Position numbers and translations under genes: made by a program
The notes under the pieces: model-generated
Databases searched by the model: none
Told to the model about the DNA's origin: nothing
The model's input: only the letters and a program-made list of their open reading frames with translations
Source of the DNA: Lachnospiraceae bacterium
Lineage (GTDB): Bacteria; Bacillota; Clostridia; Lachnospirales; Lachnospiraceae
Assembly: GCA_024699645.1 (NCBI GenBank)
Contig: JAILPE010000071.1
Location: 1 to 33,126, forward strand
DNA length: 33,126 nucleotides
Direction of reading: 5' to 3'
In this document: positions 16,261-24,021 of the stretch, one piece after another
How the letters are laid out: each line of letters starts with the position of its first letter
How positions within the stretch are numbered: position 1 is the stretch's first letter

Positions 16261-17466
16261 TTATCCTATAAATTTAGCATGTATAGCGTTCATGGCGCCG
16301 TCTGCGTATGCCGAATCGATAAGAACAGAGATCTTGATCTCTGATGTGGAGATCATCTTGATATTGATGCCTGCATCGTAAAGTGCTTCAAACATCTTTG
16401 CAGCAACGCCTGCGTTTGAGGTCATGCCGGCTCCGACAACCGAAACCTTAGCGATATTACGCTCAACGTCGATCTTCTCGCAGATAAGACTTGTCTGTCT
16501 GTGGTTCTCCATAACGGCGAGTGCATCGTCAACGGCATCACCGGCAACGGTAAAGCTGATATCCTTTGTGCCGTCACGTCCGATCGACTGCAGGATAACG
16601 TCAACGTTTATGTTATGATTTGCGAGGTGATTGAATAATTTAAATGCCACACCGGGCTGATCCTGAAGTCCGATAACCGCAATTCTCGCTGTATTCTTGT
16701 CGCAAGCAACACCGCTCACAAGCATCTTTTCCATTTTTATATCCTCCTTGACAACTGTGCCTTCATTATTATTCAAACTTGATCTTACAACAAGCTCCAC
16801 GCCGTATTTCTTTGCCATTTCTACCGAACGGTTATGAAGCACTCCCGCACCGAGCGATGCGAGTTCGAGCATCTCATCGTATGAGATCTCATCGAGCTTA
16901 CGTGCATTTTTAACGATCCTCGGATCGGCTGTATATACGCCGTCAACATCCGTAAATATCTCGCATCTGTCTGCCTTAAGCGCTGCCGCAAGTGCTACTG
17001 CCGTTGTATCGGAACCGCCTCGGCCGAGTGTTGTTACGTTTTCTGCCTTATCAACGCCCTGGAATCCCGTAACTATAACGATCTTCCTTGCTTCGAGCTC
17101 GGCTCTGATCCTCTCGGTGTCGATAGACGTAAGTCTTGCATTCGTATAAGCCTGCGTTGTGTGCATAGCTACCTGAAATGCATTGAGTGAAACTGCCGAA
17201 ACGCCCTTTGCGGCCATGGCCATAGCCATTAACGAAACAGATATCTGTTCTCCAACGCTTACGAGCATGTCAAGCTCTCTCTTGGGAGGATTGGGATTAA
17301 TGTCCTTTGCCTTCGCTATAAGCTCGTCGGTCGACTTTCCCATCGCCGAAAGTACTACGATAACGTCGTTTCCCTCTTTGTAGTCGGCTATGCACCTGTC
17401 GGCCACGTTATTGATCCTTTGTTTGTCTGCTACGGAGGTGCCTCCGAATTTCTTAACTATCAGCAT
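16261..17466 (-). CDS. lysC: Aspartate kinase
   Basis: Phosphorylates aspartate, the first step towards lysine, threonine and methionine. At 401 residues it matches monofunctional class II aspartokinases. KKFGGTSV lies at residues 5-12, VVLSAMGKSTDELI follows, then TTLGRGGSDTTAVALAAAL and FTDVDGVYTADPR. Two C-terminal ACT domains (from about 265 on) indicate feedback inhibition by an amino acid end product. The start ATG 17466 fits the family; an AAGGAG lies 11 nt before it. In-frame ATGs at 17487 and 17571 would add a basic tail not typical of the family. It is the last gene of the ACT-hom-apgM-lysC block. Confidence 0.94.
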   Translation of the reverse strand: MLIVKKFGGTSVADKQRINNVADRCIADYKEGNDVIVVLSAMGKSTDELIAKAKDINPNPPKRELDMLVSVGEQISVSLMAMAMAAKGVSAVSLNAFQVAMHTTQAYTNARLTSIDTERIRAELEARKIVIVTGFQGVDKAENVTTLGRGGSDTTAVALAAALKADRCEIFTDVDGVYTADPRIVKNARKLDEISYDEMLELASLGAGVLHNRSVEMAKKYGVELVVRSSLNNNEGTVVKEDIKMEKMLVSGVACDKNTARIAVIGLQDQPGVAFKLFNHLANHNINVDVILQSIGRDGTKDISFTVAGDAVDDALAVMENHRQTSLICEKIDVERNIAKVSVVGAGMTSNAGVAAKMFEALYDAGINIKMISTSEIKISVLIDSAYADGAMNAIHAKFIG

Positions 17467-17560
17467 CTTCTGCTGTTCTCCTTTCATAGTACCGTTCGTG
17501 CTCCGTTTTGCGCGGTCCGCTTCCTTTCGGGCCGCGTTCGCATATGCGCGTGTGGTATCC

Positions 17561-18814
17561 TTATTTCTCAAATAATCTGTCTATCAGCTTGTAGCCTTCG
17601 GGAACAAAGAGTCCGGCTGCCTTCGCTGTTTTTTCGTTATATGCGGCATCGCCCTTGGCGGGTTCGGTGCTGTCATACAACATAAACGGCACGGGATCGA
17701 TCGTGTGCGTCCTGCACCATATAGGCGTGGGATGGTCGGGTAATACCATCATTCTGTAAGGAACTCCCCACGCGTCCATCTCATCCTTGATGATCTTTAT
17801 AACACGTCTGTCGAGGTATTCGATAGCCTTGATCTTGCGCTCAATGCTTCCCTGATGGCCCATTTCATCGGGCGCCTCAACGTGAACATAAGCGAAATCG
17901 TAGCCTTCCTTGAGAAGTCTGACCGCAGCCTGTGCCTTTCCCTCGTAGTTCGTTTCGAGAGTTCCGTCGGCGCCGGGGACGATCTCAACGTGCATGCCCG
18001 TTCCGATCGCGATACCCTTCAGAAGGTCTACTGCCGAGATCATGGCGCCCTTCTTTCCCGTCTTCTCTTCAAAAGACATGAGCGAAGGCTTTGTTCCGGC
18101 TCCCCACATCCACATGCTGTTCGCTTTGTGAAGGCCCTTCTTTGCTCTTTCAACGTTTATGGGATGATTGTTGAGCACTTCATAGCTCTTCTCCATCATT
18201 TCGCGGAAAAGCGCATTTTCGGGAAGGTATTCTCCGATCACTCTTCCCGGAATGTCATGGGGCTGGGTAAGAGGCAGAACCTCTCCTCCTTCCCATATAA
18301 GGCAATGTCTGTAGCTTGTTCCCGTATACAGAGAAAAAGGAGGCTTGATCACTCCCGCATCCTTCAGCGCTTTAACAAGCACGTCCGCATCCTCAGTCGA
18401 GATCTCGCTCGAGCTGTGATCTATGATCGTTCTCTTTTCGTAAGGAATGCCCTCCTCGTCGGTAAGTGTGACAATGTTGCATCTTATGGCTATATCGCCG
18501 TCTTTCATGGGAACGCCTATGCTGAGAGCCTCAAGAGGCGATCTTCCCGTGTAATATTTTCTCGGATAGTAACCGAGCACCGCAAGATTGGCAGTATCAC
18601 TGCCGGGCTTCATTCCCTCGGGAATGTTTGCCGCAAGTCCAAGCTCCGATGTTTTTGCGAGTTCATCCATCGTGGGCGTAACTGCGGCCTCAAGGGGAGT
18701 AGCTCCCTTAAGCTGTTCAAGCGGTTCGTCCGCCATGCCGTCTCCGAGTACGATGATATATTTCATCTTACCCGCATTTTCCTTCTGTGCATCGGCGTTT
18801 GCATTAGCATTCAT
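17561..18814 (-). CDS. ApgM-like phosphoglycerate mutase, probable homoserine kinase analogue
   Basis: A 417-residue member of the archaeal-type cofactor-independent phosphoglycerate mutase family (alkaline phosphatase superfamily). Metal-binding GDGMAD lies at 24-29, the catalytic Ser at 72 (GSDTAN), with HVEAPDEMGHQG and LPDHPTP later. The gene lies between hom and lysC, and no GHMP-type homoserine kinase (thrB) is in the window. In comparative genomics such hom/thrC-linked apgM-like genes are annotated as predicted functional analogues of homoserine kinase; by that reasoning this protein would make O-phosphohomoserine for ThrC. The start at 18814 has a near-perfect SD (AGGAGGT, 6 nt), so a 16-residue Asn/Ala-rich tail before MKYIIVLGDG is probably translated. 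A true glycolytic mutase role cannot be excluded. Confidence 0.85.
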   Translation of the reverse strand: MNANANADAQKENAGKMKYIIVLGDGMADEPLEQLKGATPLEAAVTPTMDELAKTSELGLAANIPEGMKPGSDTANLAVLGYYPRKYYTGRSPLEALSIGVPMKDGDIAIRCNIVTLTDEEGIPYEKRTIIDHSSSEISTEDADVLVKALKDAGVIKPPFSLYTGTSYRHCLIWEGGEVLPLTQPHDIPGRVIGEYLPENALFREMMEKSYEVLNNHPINVERAKKGLHKANSMWMWGAGTKPSLMSFEEKTGKKGAMISAVDLLKGIAIGTGMHVEIVPGADGTLETNYEGKAQAAVRLLKEGYDFAYVHVEAPDEMGHQGSIERKIKAIEYLDRRVIKIIKDEMDAWGVPYRMMVLPDHPTPIWCRTHTIDPVPFMLYDSTEPAKGDAAYNEKTAKAAGLFVPEGYKLIDRLFEK

Positions 18815-18883
18815 TTTCTACCTCCTGTTCGGAAGCGTTCCTGTCGCTCCCGTCTTATTATTTATAGCTTTATTACGAAGCAT

Positions 18884-18917
18884 TGCCAAACTCGGCGGGT
18901 AGATTCCGTTTTTGGCA
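18884..18917 (-). terminator. Hairpin downstream of hom, terminator-like
   Basis: TGCCAAA and TTTGGCA form a 7-bp outer stem with an inner CGG/CCG pair. No U-run follows on the minus strand, so it may only slow or protect the transcript before the apgM-like gene. Confidence 0.35.
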
Positions 18918-18931
18918 TCATCGTTCAAATG

Positions 18932-20146
18932 TTAATCATGGAAATCAGTACGGATACGGCTGATGATGTTAAGTCCTGCCGCAGCCTTTTTGAAGTCTTT
19001 TTCGCTCATTACGGGTGTTACGAATGCGAATTCTCCTTCAGACGGAGCAACTTCCCTGATATCCCCAAAAGCTTTTCTTGCCGCTTTCTCATCCGCAGCA
19101 GCAACGCGGATAAGCGAAGCGTTCTCGCTTTCTTCGTATGAAACAACGTTTGCACGCTCCTCTGTCCATGCGGGAACCTGCTTTACATCAGATTTACCTT
19201 CCATGCACTGAGCGGCCTCGGCCATATCCGCCACAACGGCGCTCGCGGTAGGGAGCTTACCTGCTCCGCTTCCGTAAAACATGATATCGCCGACCGCATT
19301 TCCGCAAACAAGAGATGCGTTCTTAACTCCCTTCACCCCGTAAAGCTCGTTGTCTTCCCTGACAAGGAACGGTGCCACCATTGCCGATATCTTACCGTTC
19401 TCACGCGAGATCACGCTCAGGAGCTTGACTCCCGCATGAAGCCTGCGTGCATACTTAAAGTCTGTTGCGGTAATAGCGCTTATGCCCTCTGTATGAACAT
19501 CGTCGCAGCTGACGAACTTTCCTTCGAGTATCGACGCGAGTATTGACGTTTTTCTCATTGCGTCGTGACCTTCTATATCCGCAGTCGGGTCTGCCTCGGC
19601 GTATCCCTTCTGCTGAGCCTCGCTGAGAGCCTCTTCAAATCCGGCACCGGCCTCGCTCATACGGGTAAGTATATAATTGGTCGTTCCGTTAAGGATACTC
19701 TTCATATGAACGATATCATCGCCGTGAAGGGCCGTCATGATAGGTCTTATAAGCGGGATCCCGCCACCGACGCTTGCCTCGAAAAGATATCTGCAACCAT
19801 GCTCCTGTGCGATCTTCATAAGCTCGCAACCATGTGTTGCAACAAGTTCTTTATTTGATGTGCATACCGATTTGCCGGCTTCGAGTGCCGCGCGCGTAAA
19901 TTTGAGCGCAGCTCCGACACCGCCCATGACTTCGGCAACAACCTTGACTTCAGGGTCGTTTATGATGTCATTGACATCATGTGTGAGAACCTTCTCCACG
20001 GGATCATTCGGGAAATCACGCAGATCGAGTACATAAGCAACCTCGAGGCTCACTCCCGCCTTTTTTGCAATAACATCCTTATTTGTGTTCAGGACCTCAA
20101 AAACTCCGGAACCGACTGTTCCGTATCCAAGAATCGCTACCTTCAT
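18932..20146 (-). CDS. hom: Homoserine dehydrogenase
   Basis: Reduces aspartate semialdehyde to homoserine with NAD(P)H. 404 residues: the N-terminal Rossmann motif ILGYGTVGSGV (5-15), then VAEVMGGVGAA, CTSNKELVA, and the catalytic-region FEASVGGGIPLIRP and KSILNGTTNYILTRM, with the EADPTADIEGHDA segment of the substrate site. The last 75 residues are an ACT-like regulatory domain, as in threonine-sensitive enzymes. Start ATG 20146 is preceded by AAAGG at a rather long 12-nt spacing. The ACT-domain gene ends 99 bp upstream and the apgM-like gene begins 117 bp downstream, with all genes in one direction. Confidence 0.96.
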   Translation of the reverse strand: MKVAILGYGTVGSGVFEVLNTNKDVIAKKAGVSLEVAYVLDLRDFPNDPVEKVLTHDVNDIINDPEVKVVAEVMGGVGAALKFTRAALEAGKSVCTSNKELVATHGCELMKIAQEHGCRYLFEASVGGGIPLIRPIMTALHGDDIVHMKSILNGTTNYILTRMSEAGAGFEEALSEAQQKGYAEADPTADIEGHDAMRKTSILASILEGKFVSCDDVHTEGISAITATDFKYARRLHAGVKLLSVISRENGKISAMVAPFLVREDNELYGVKGVKNASLVCGNAVGDIMFYGSGAGKLPTASAVVADMAEAAQCMEGKSDVKQVPAWTEERANVVSYEESENASLIRVAAADEKAARKAFGDIREVAPSEGEFAFVTPVMSEKDFKKAAAGLNIISRIRTDFHD

Positions 20147-20245
20147 CTTATTATATATCCTTTCTCTTTACCTTCATGCATTTCGCCGTTCAGACTTTTC
20201 TCTTTGCGCTATGCCGATCAACCTTTTTCTTCTCGTATTTGTCGC

Positions 20246-20698
20246 TCAGACTTTGTCTTCACGTCCGAGTATCTTAAGAGAACTTACTCCCGTGAGCGCC
20301 GTGAGCATCGTTATGATCTCATCTACCGGCTTCGTCTCGGGCAATATCTCCATGCCTATGGTCACCGACGCGATGCCCCCGATCGGAATGGATTGGTGAA
20401 TAGTCAGTATATTCGCCCCGTACCTCGCGATCCTGTTGAGCATCTCCGAAAGAAGTCCGGGTCTGTCCTCAAGCTGCAACATGACGTTTATCGTCTTTCC
20501 TCTGTTGTTCTCGTGGAACGGAAATATATCGTCTTTATACTTATAAAATGAGCTTCGGCTGATGTCGACTTTTTTTGTCGCATCAAGCACCGATGTGACC
20601 TTTCCCGACTGAAGAAGCCTTTTTGCTTCGATAACCTTTAACAGGACCTCCGGAACGGCAGTCTCTCTCACCAGATAATACTTTTCCTTATTATTCAT
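20246..20698 (-). CDS. UPF0735-type ACT-domain protein
   Basis: A 150-residue protein. Residues about 1-65 look like a small helical domain with a possible helix-turn-helix (KVTSVLDATKKVDISRSSFYKYKD), and residues about 68-147 are an ACT domain (INVMLQLEDRPGLLSEMLNRIARYGANILTIHQS). This is the architecture of the UPF0735/PheB-like family, often found beside hom in Firmicutes. The ACT domain suggests amino-acid sensing; a DNA-binding role is only a guess. It is the first gene of the threonine block and has a good promoter. Confidence 0.88.
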   Translation of the reverse strand: MNNKEKYYLVRETAVPEVLLKVIEAKRLLQSGKVTSVLDATKKVDISRSSFYKYKDDIFPFHENNRGKTINVMLQLEDRPGLLSEMLNRIARYGANILTIHQSIPIGGIASVTIGMEILPETKPVDEIITMLTALTGVSSLKILGREDKV

Positions 20699-20749
20699 AT
20701 TATACCCCGTGTTTTTCGGTCAGATACAGATGTCCGTGATGCGTGGAAT

Positions 20750-20778
20750 ATGTTATCACAGGATTTTAGATAAATCAA
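20750..20778 (-). promoter_or_regulatory. Promoter of the ACT-hom-apgM-lysC block
   Basis: Minus strand TTGATT (20773-20778), 17-bp spacer, TAACAT (20750-20755) with an extended TGA before the -10. No T-box or lysine riboswitch features are seen in the approximately 50-nt leader. Confidence 0.6.
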
Positions 20779-20843
20779 GATACATTTTGAATAAACTTCC
20801 ATAAAATACTGTCTTCGAAATATGCCAATCCGGAAAAACCACA

Positions 20844-20883
20844 GGCACCGCAAGCCGGAAGGCACCGCAAGCCGGAAGGCACC
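20844..20883. repeat. 17-bp tandem repeat
   Basis: Unit GGCACCGCAAGCCGGAA at 20844-20860 and 20861-20877, perfect, followed by a partial third GGCACC that runs into the downstream terminator. Confidence 0.85.
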
Positions 20884-20912
20884 AAAAAAGAGGGCAACTG
20901 CCCGCTGCCCTC
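20884..20912 (-). terminator. Intrinsic terminator of the CdaR-type gene
   Basis: GAGGGCA pairs with TGCCCTC (7 bp, 9-nt loop) and is followed on the minus strand by six T. It lies just after the regulator's stop. Confidence 0.88.
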
Positions 20913-20926
20913 CTTTTCACATCTTT

Positions 20927-22021
20927 TCAGTACTCAAGCGACTCCATATACTTCATGTATTTCACTACCATCATGGCCATCTTGAATGTGATCGCATCGT
21001 CGAACACCCTCAGATCGAGGTTCGTCAGCTTCAGGATCTTGTCGAGCCTGTAAACAAGAGTATTACGATGGATAAAAAGCTGTCTGGATGTTTCCGAAAC
21101 ATTCAGGTTGTTCTCGAAGAACTTGTTTATGGTCAGAAGCGTTTCTTCGTCAAAGTCGTCGGGAGACTTTCCTCCGAAGATCTCATGAATAAACATTCTG
21201 CACATCTGTACCGGGAGCTGGTATATAAGTCTTCCGAGTCCCAATTTGTTATATGCCACTATATTTCGTTCACTGTAGAAGATCCTGCCTATGTCGAGGG
21301 CCATCTTTGCTTCTTTATAAGAACGCGAAATATCCTTAAGTTCATCGACGATCGTTCCGAATGCCACATGTACAGTGGACATCGCCTCGGTATTGAGCAT
21401 GTCAAGTATTACTTTTCCTGCCTTTTCAAGGTCTTCATACGATTCGTACGAACGAACCTCTCTTATTAAGATGATGTTCTTCTCATCAACTTCGGTGATG
21501 AAATCCTTGCCTCTCGTCGTTGCGTACAGTGATCTGACGGTTTCAAGAGCCGCTGCGTCCTTTTCCATGCGAGTTTCGATAACAAACGCCACTCTTCTGC
21601 ACTCTGTTTCGATTCTGAGCTTCTTGGCCTTGCTGTAAATATCCACAAGGAGCATATTGTCCATCAGGAGGGATCTTATAAAATTGTCTTTATCATATTT
21701 TTCTCTGTGCGCAATCATAAGACTTTCGATCTGGAACGTACAGAGCTGCCCAACCTTTTCGTTGTCGGGTCCGTATGCCGCAAGGACATATGCCACGAGA
21801 TGATCCTCAAACATCTTGAACAGCGTATGATCACCGCAAGACTTGACCTCTTTGTCCGAATCGGCAAATTTTACCACTTCATCCTTAATACTCTTTTCGC
21901 TTCCCTGAGGCTTAAATGTACCCAAAACCTTATGACCGTCCGCATCATACAGACAAAATTCGTTGCCTGTTATGTTTTTCACACCGCTTATGGTGTTCTG
22001 TAAAACCTGATTTGAGATCAT
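20927..22021 (-). CDS. CdaR/PucR-family transcriptional regulator
   Basis: A 364-residue protein. The N-terminal part (about 1-125) matches sugar diacid recognition regulators in form (start MISNQVLQNTISGVKNITGN). A middle segment holds the GGDEF-like fold usual for this family. The C-terminal PucR-type helix-turn-helix is clear: LLTINKFFENNLNVSETSRQ, then LFIHRNTLVYRLDKI (about 325-339). The natural ligand is unknown; sugar acids such as glycerate or glucarate are typical for the family. ATG 22021 has AGAGGAG at good spacing. The gene is divergent from the corrinoid-activation gene, with both promoters within 322 bp, so it is a candidate regulator of that gene. Confidence 0.85.
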   Translation of the reverse strand: MISNQVLQNTISGVKNITGNEFCLYDADGHKVLGTFKPQGSEKSIKDEVVKFADSDKEVKSCGDHTLFKMFEDHLVAYVLAAYGPDNEKVGQLCTFQIESLMIAHREKYDKDNFIRSLLMDNMLLVDIYSKAKKLRIETECRRVAFVIETRMEKDAAALETVRSLYATTRGKDFITEVDEKNIILIREVRSYESYEDLEKAGKVILDMLNTEAMSTVHVAFGTIVDELKDISRSYKEAKMALDIGRIFYSERNIVAYNKLGLGRLIYQLPVQMCRMFIHEIFGGKSPDDFDEETLLTINKFFENNLNVSETSRQLFIHRNTLVYRLDKILKLTNLDLRVFDDAITFKMAMMVVKYMKYMESLEY

Positions 22022-22112
22022 AACGAGCTCCTCTCATATCGTAAAAACAGTCTTCACAAGACCGAGATAACCATTGTCTTAACAGCTTCTTATAAGTAGA
22101 AACTACAGCGTT

Positions 22113-22141
22113 ATGATAGCAAACGAAGACAAATTTGTAAA
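22113..22141 (-). promoter_or_regulatory. Promoter of the CdaR-type regulator
   Basis: Minus strand TTTACA (22136-22141), 17-bp spacer, TATCAT (22113-22118). Confidence 0.6.
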
Positions 22142-22167
22142 GAATGGAGACGAAACGGTACGGGTGG

Positions 22168-22196
22168 TTGACCGTAAAAAAAAGAAAGTATATTGT
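22168..22196 (+). promoter_or_regulatory. Promoter of the corrinoid-activation gene
   Basis: TTGACC (22168-22173), 17-bp spacer, TATTGT (22191-22196). The predicted leader is about 140 nt and carries three dyads. Confidence 0.5.
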
Positions 22197-22210
22197 AAAT
22201 AATATAAAAC

Positions 22211-22318
22211 TTTCCGGCATCACGGAAAAGGAATCAAAAGTTAAAATATTAAAAGTCCGGCATCACCGGAATGAGAACTAAGAAGCATTATATATACCGA
22301 TCGGCATCGCGGAACCGG
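22211..22318 (+). repeat. Three spaced CCGGCATCACCGG dyads
   Basis: Related near-palindromes begin at 22214 (TTCCGGCATCACGGAA core), 22257 (TCCGGCATCACCGGA) and 22301 (TCGGCATCGCGGAA). Start-to-start spacing is 43 and 44 bp. Each can also form a short RNA hairpin with loop CATCA or GCATCA. Confidence 0.7.
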
Positions 22319-22342
22319 AGCGGGAATTTGGAGGAATTACAT

Positions 22343-23977
22343 TTGAAGATCAGGATCAGCGGCAACGGAAAAAAGAGTATAAAAGCGCTCCTTGAAGAAC
22401 AGGGAGTTTCTCTTTACGCGCCCTGCGGAGGTCGCGGAACCTGCGGGATGTGCGTTGTGACCGTTCTCTCCGGATCCTGTCCGCCTTCAGAAACCGACAG
22501 GGATATGCTCCGCGAGGAAGACATATCACGCGGTATGCGCCTCGCCTGTATGACCTTTCCCACCGGTGAGATCACTGTCGAGACTGTTGACGAAGCAAAG
22601 CCCGTAATATTGACGGATTACGAAACCGCTACCTCTCCCTCGGCGGACCCGGATGCAAAAATCAGCTCTCCTGCCCCTGCATCGCACTCAGGACTATCAG
22701 GGCAAATGCCGCCCGAAAACAATCATATATGCGTTGGTATCGACATCGGAACAACCACGGTAGTACTGGCTGTCCTCGGCTCCGACGGACATCCGTCCTT
22801 TACGCGTTCTTTTCTTAATCCGCTCCGCCGCTACGGGGCCGACGTCGTGTCCCTTATTGAAGCGGCCTCGGGCGGAAAGCTCGGTGAGATGCGCGATCTT
22901 CTCCGTAACGAAATAGAATCGGAACTCCGTAACTTGGCAAAACACACATCTCCCGACAGGGCGGGGAAAATATCATCCGATATTACAGAAAGCAATCCGG
23001 CCGGCGGAGTACAAATGTGTGTTGCCGTCGCGGGGAATACGGTGATGACTCACATATTCATGGGTTGGGTCACTTCGGGGCTCGGAACGTTTCCTTTTAA
23101 GCCTCACACGCTTTCTTTTTCAGAGACAACGCTTTGCGGATTCACCGCCTATGTTTTCCCCGGCATAAGCGCTTTTGTCGGTGGTGACATCGTTGCGGGA
23201 ATTTACGGTCTCGACCTCATTAACGGACAGACCGGCGACATGCTGATGGACCTCGGCACTAACGGTGAGATCGTCCTCAAAACAGACAACGGTCTGATCG
23301 CATCCTCCGCTTCCGCGGGGCCCGCCCTCGAAGGCGCTCACATCTCTTGCGGAACAGGCTGCGTTGAAGGAGCCGTGACAGGCATCACTCTCGAAAACCT
23401 AAGGCCCGTACTCACCGTAGCAGGGGCGCAGGTTACTGCTCCCGCATCCAACAAAGGCCTCGCGGGTGCATGCGGAAGTGCGATCCTCGAGCTTACCGAC
23501 GAACTTTTAAGGACGGGAATCTTAAGGTCCGACGGTTCTTATGTGGAAAGCTATGCCGACGAAGGATTTGCTTTCGGCACAGACCGCAACGGAAGGGTTC
23601 TCGCTCTCACACAGGCAGACGTTCGTGAGCTGCAGCTTGCAAAAGGAGCTGTAAATACCGCTGCCTTAATGCTCTGCGAGAAAGGCGGAGTCGATCCCCG
23701 TGATCTTAACATAAGCCTTGCGGGCGGAATGGGTTCGGGACTTCGTCCCGAGCGTATCAAGAGAACAGGTATAATCCCCGCATGTGCTTCGGTGCATGCT
23801 GTCGGAAACAGCGTTCTTTGCGGCCTCATGAAATTCCTCGGTGCCGTGTCCGATCCGCAGGAAAAAAACACCGCCGTCAAAGTCCTTTCGGATCTTGCCG
23901 CCGGTGTTGTCGTATATGATCTCGCCCTCGATAAAAACTTCGAAGAAAGATTTCTTAAATCTCTTTCTTTCGGTTGA
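22343..23977 (+). CDS. 2Fe-2S/ASKHA corrinoid-activation protein (RamA-like, DUF4445)
   Basis: A 544-residue protein that is predicted to reactivate a cob(II)alamin-bound protein by ATP-dependent reduction. The N-terminal ferredoxin-like domain carries C28, C34, C37 and C69 (CGGRGTCGMC and RLACM), the plant-type 2Fe-2S pattern. After a low-complexity linker (about 85-118) comes the ASKHA domain with VGIDIGTTTVVLAVL, then LMDLGTNGEIVL, SASAGPALEGAHI, CGSAILELTDELL and SLAGGMGSGL. The start is TTG 22343, 8 nt after GGAGG; the longer frame from 22271 overlaps the dyad region. No corrinoid protein or methyltransferase gene is in the window, so the partner is unknown. It converges with the MCP gene. 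Confidence 0.88.
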   Translation: MKIRISGNGKKSIKALLEEQGVSLYAPCGGRGTCGMCVVTVLSGSCPPSETDRDMLREEDISRGMRLACMTFPTGEITVETVDEAKPVILTDYETATSPSADPDAKISSPAPASHSGLSGQMPPENNHICVGIDIGTTTVVLAVLGSDGHPSFTRSFLNPLRRYGADVVSLIEAASGGKLGEMRDLLRNEIESELRNLAKHTSPDRAGKISSDITESNPAGGVQMCVAVAGNTVMTHIFMGWVTSGLGTFPFKPHTLSFSETTLCGFTAYVFPGISAFVGGDIVAGIYGLDLINGQTGDMLMDLGTNGEIVLKTDNGLIASSASAGPALEGAHISCGTGCVEGAVTGITLENLRPVLTVAGAQVTAPASNKGLAGACGSAILELTDELLRTGILRSDGSYVESYADEGFAFGTDRNGRVLALTQADVRELQLAKGAVNTAALMLCEKGGVDPRDLNISLAGGMGSGLRPERIKRTGIIPACASVHAVGNSVLCGLMKFLGAVSDPQEKNTAVKVLSDLAAGVVVYDLALDKNFEERFLKSLSFG

Positions 23978-24021
23978 ATATGTATGACCGCAAAAACGGG
24001 CTCCCGGTCAAATGATGCACA

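Larger units (their letters stand above)
22022..22342. other. 321-bp divergent intergenic region
   Basis: Holds back-to-back promoters (minus at 22113-22141, plus at 22168-22196) and three short dyads at 22211-22318. The minus leader also has short self-complementary stretches (GTCTT with AAGAC pairs). I see no gene and no cobalamin riboswitch motif. Confidence 0.6.

Noticed and set aside
18878-18925. Possible third, decayed copy of the two-hairpin element (CCGAGTTT and AATGCTTCG on the minus strand)
   Set aside because: Only two short blocks match and their spacing differs; hairpin B is absent. More likely a hom-downstream hairpin with chance similarity.
20699-20760. Amino-acid attenuator or T-box before the ACT-hom block
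   Set aside because: The leader is only about 50 nt, with no T-box sequence, no leader peptide rich in Thr or Ile codons, and no terminator pair.
23985-24010. Hairpin TGACCG...CGGTCA between the convergent corrinoid-activation and MCP genes
   Set aside because: Six-bp stem with a 14-nt loop and no T-run in either direction; too weak to call as a terminator.
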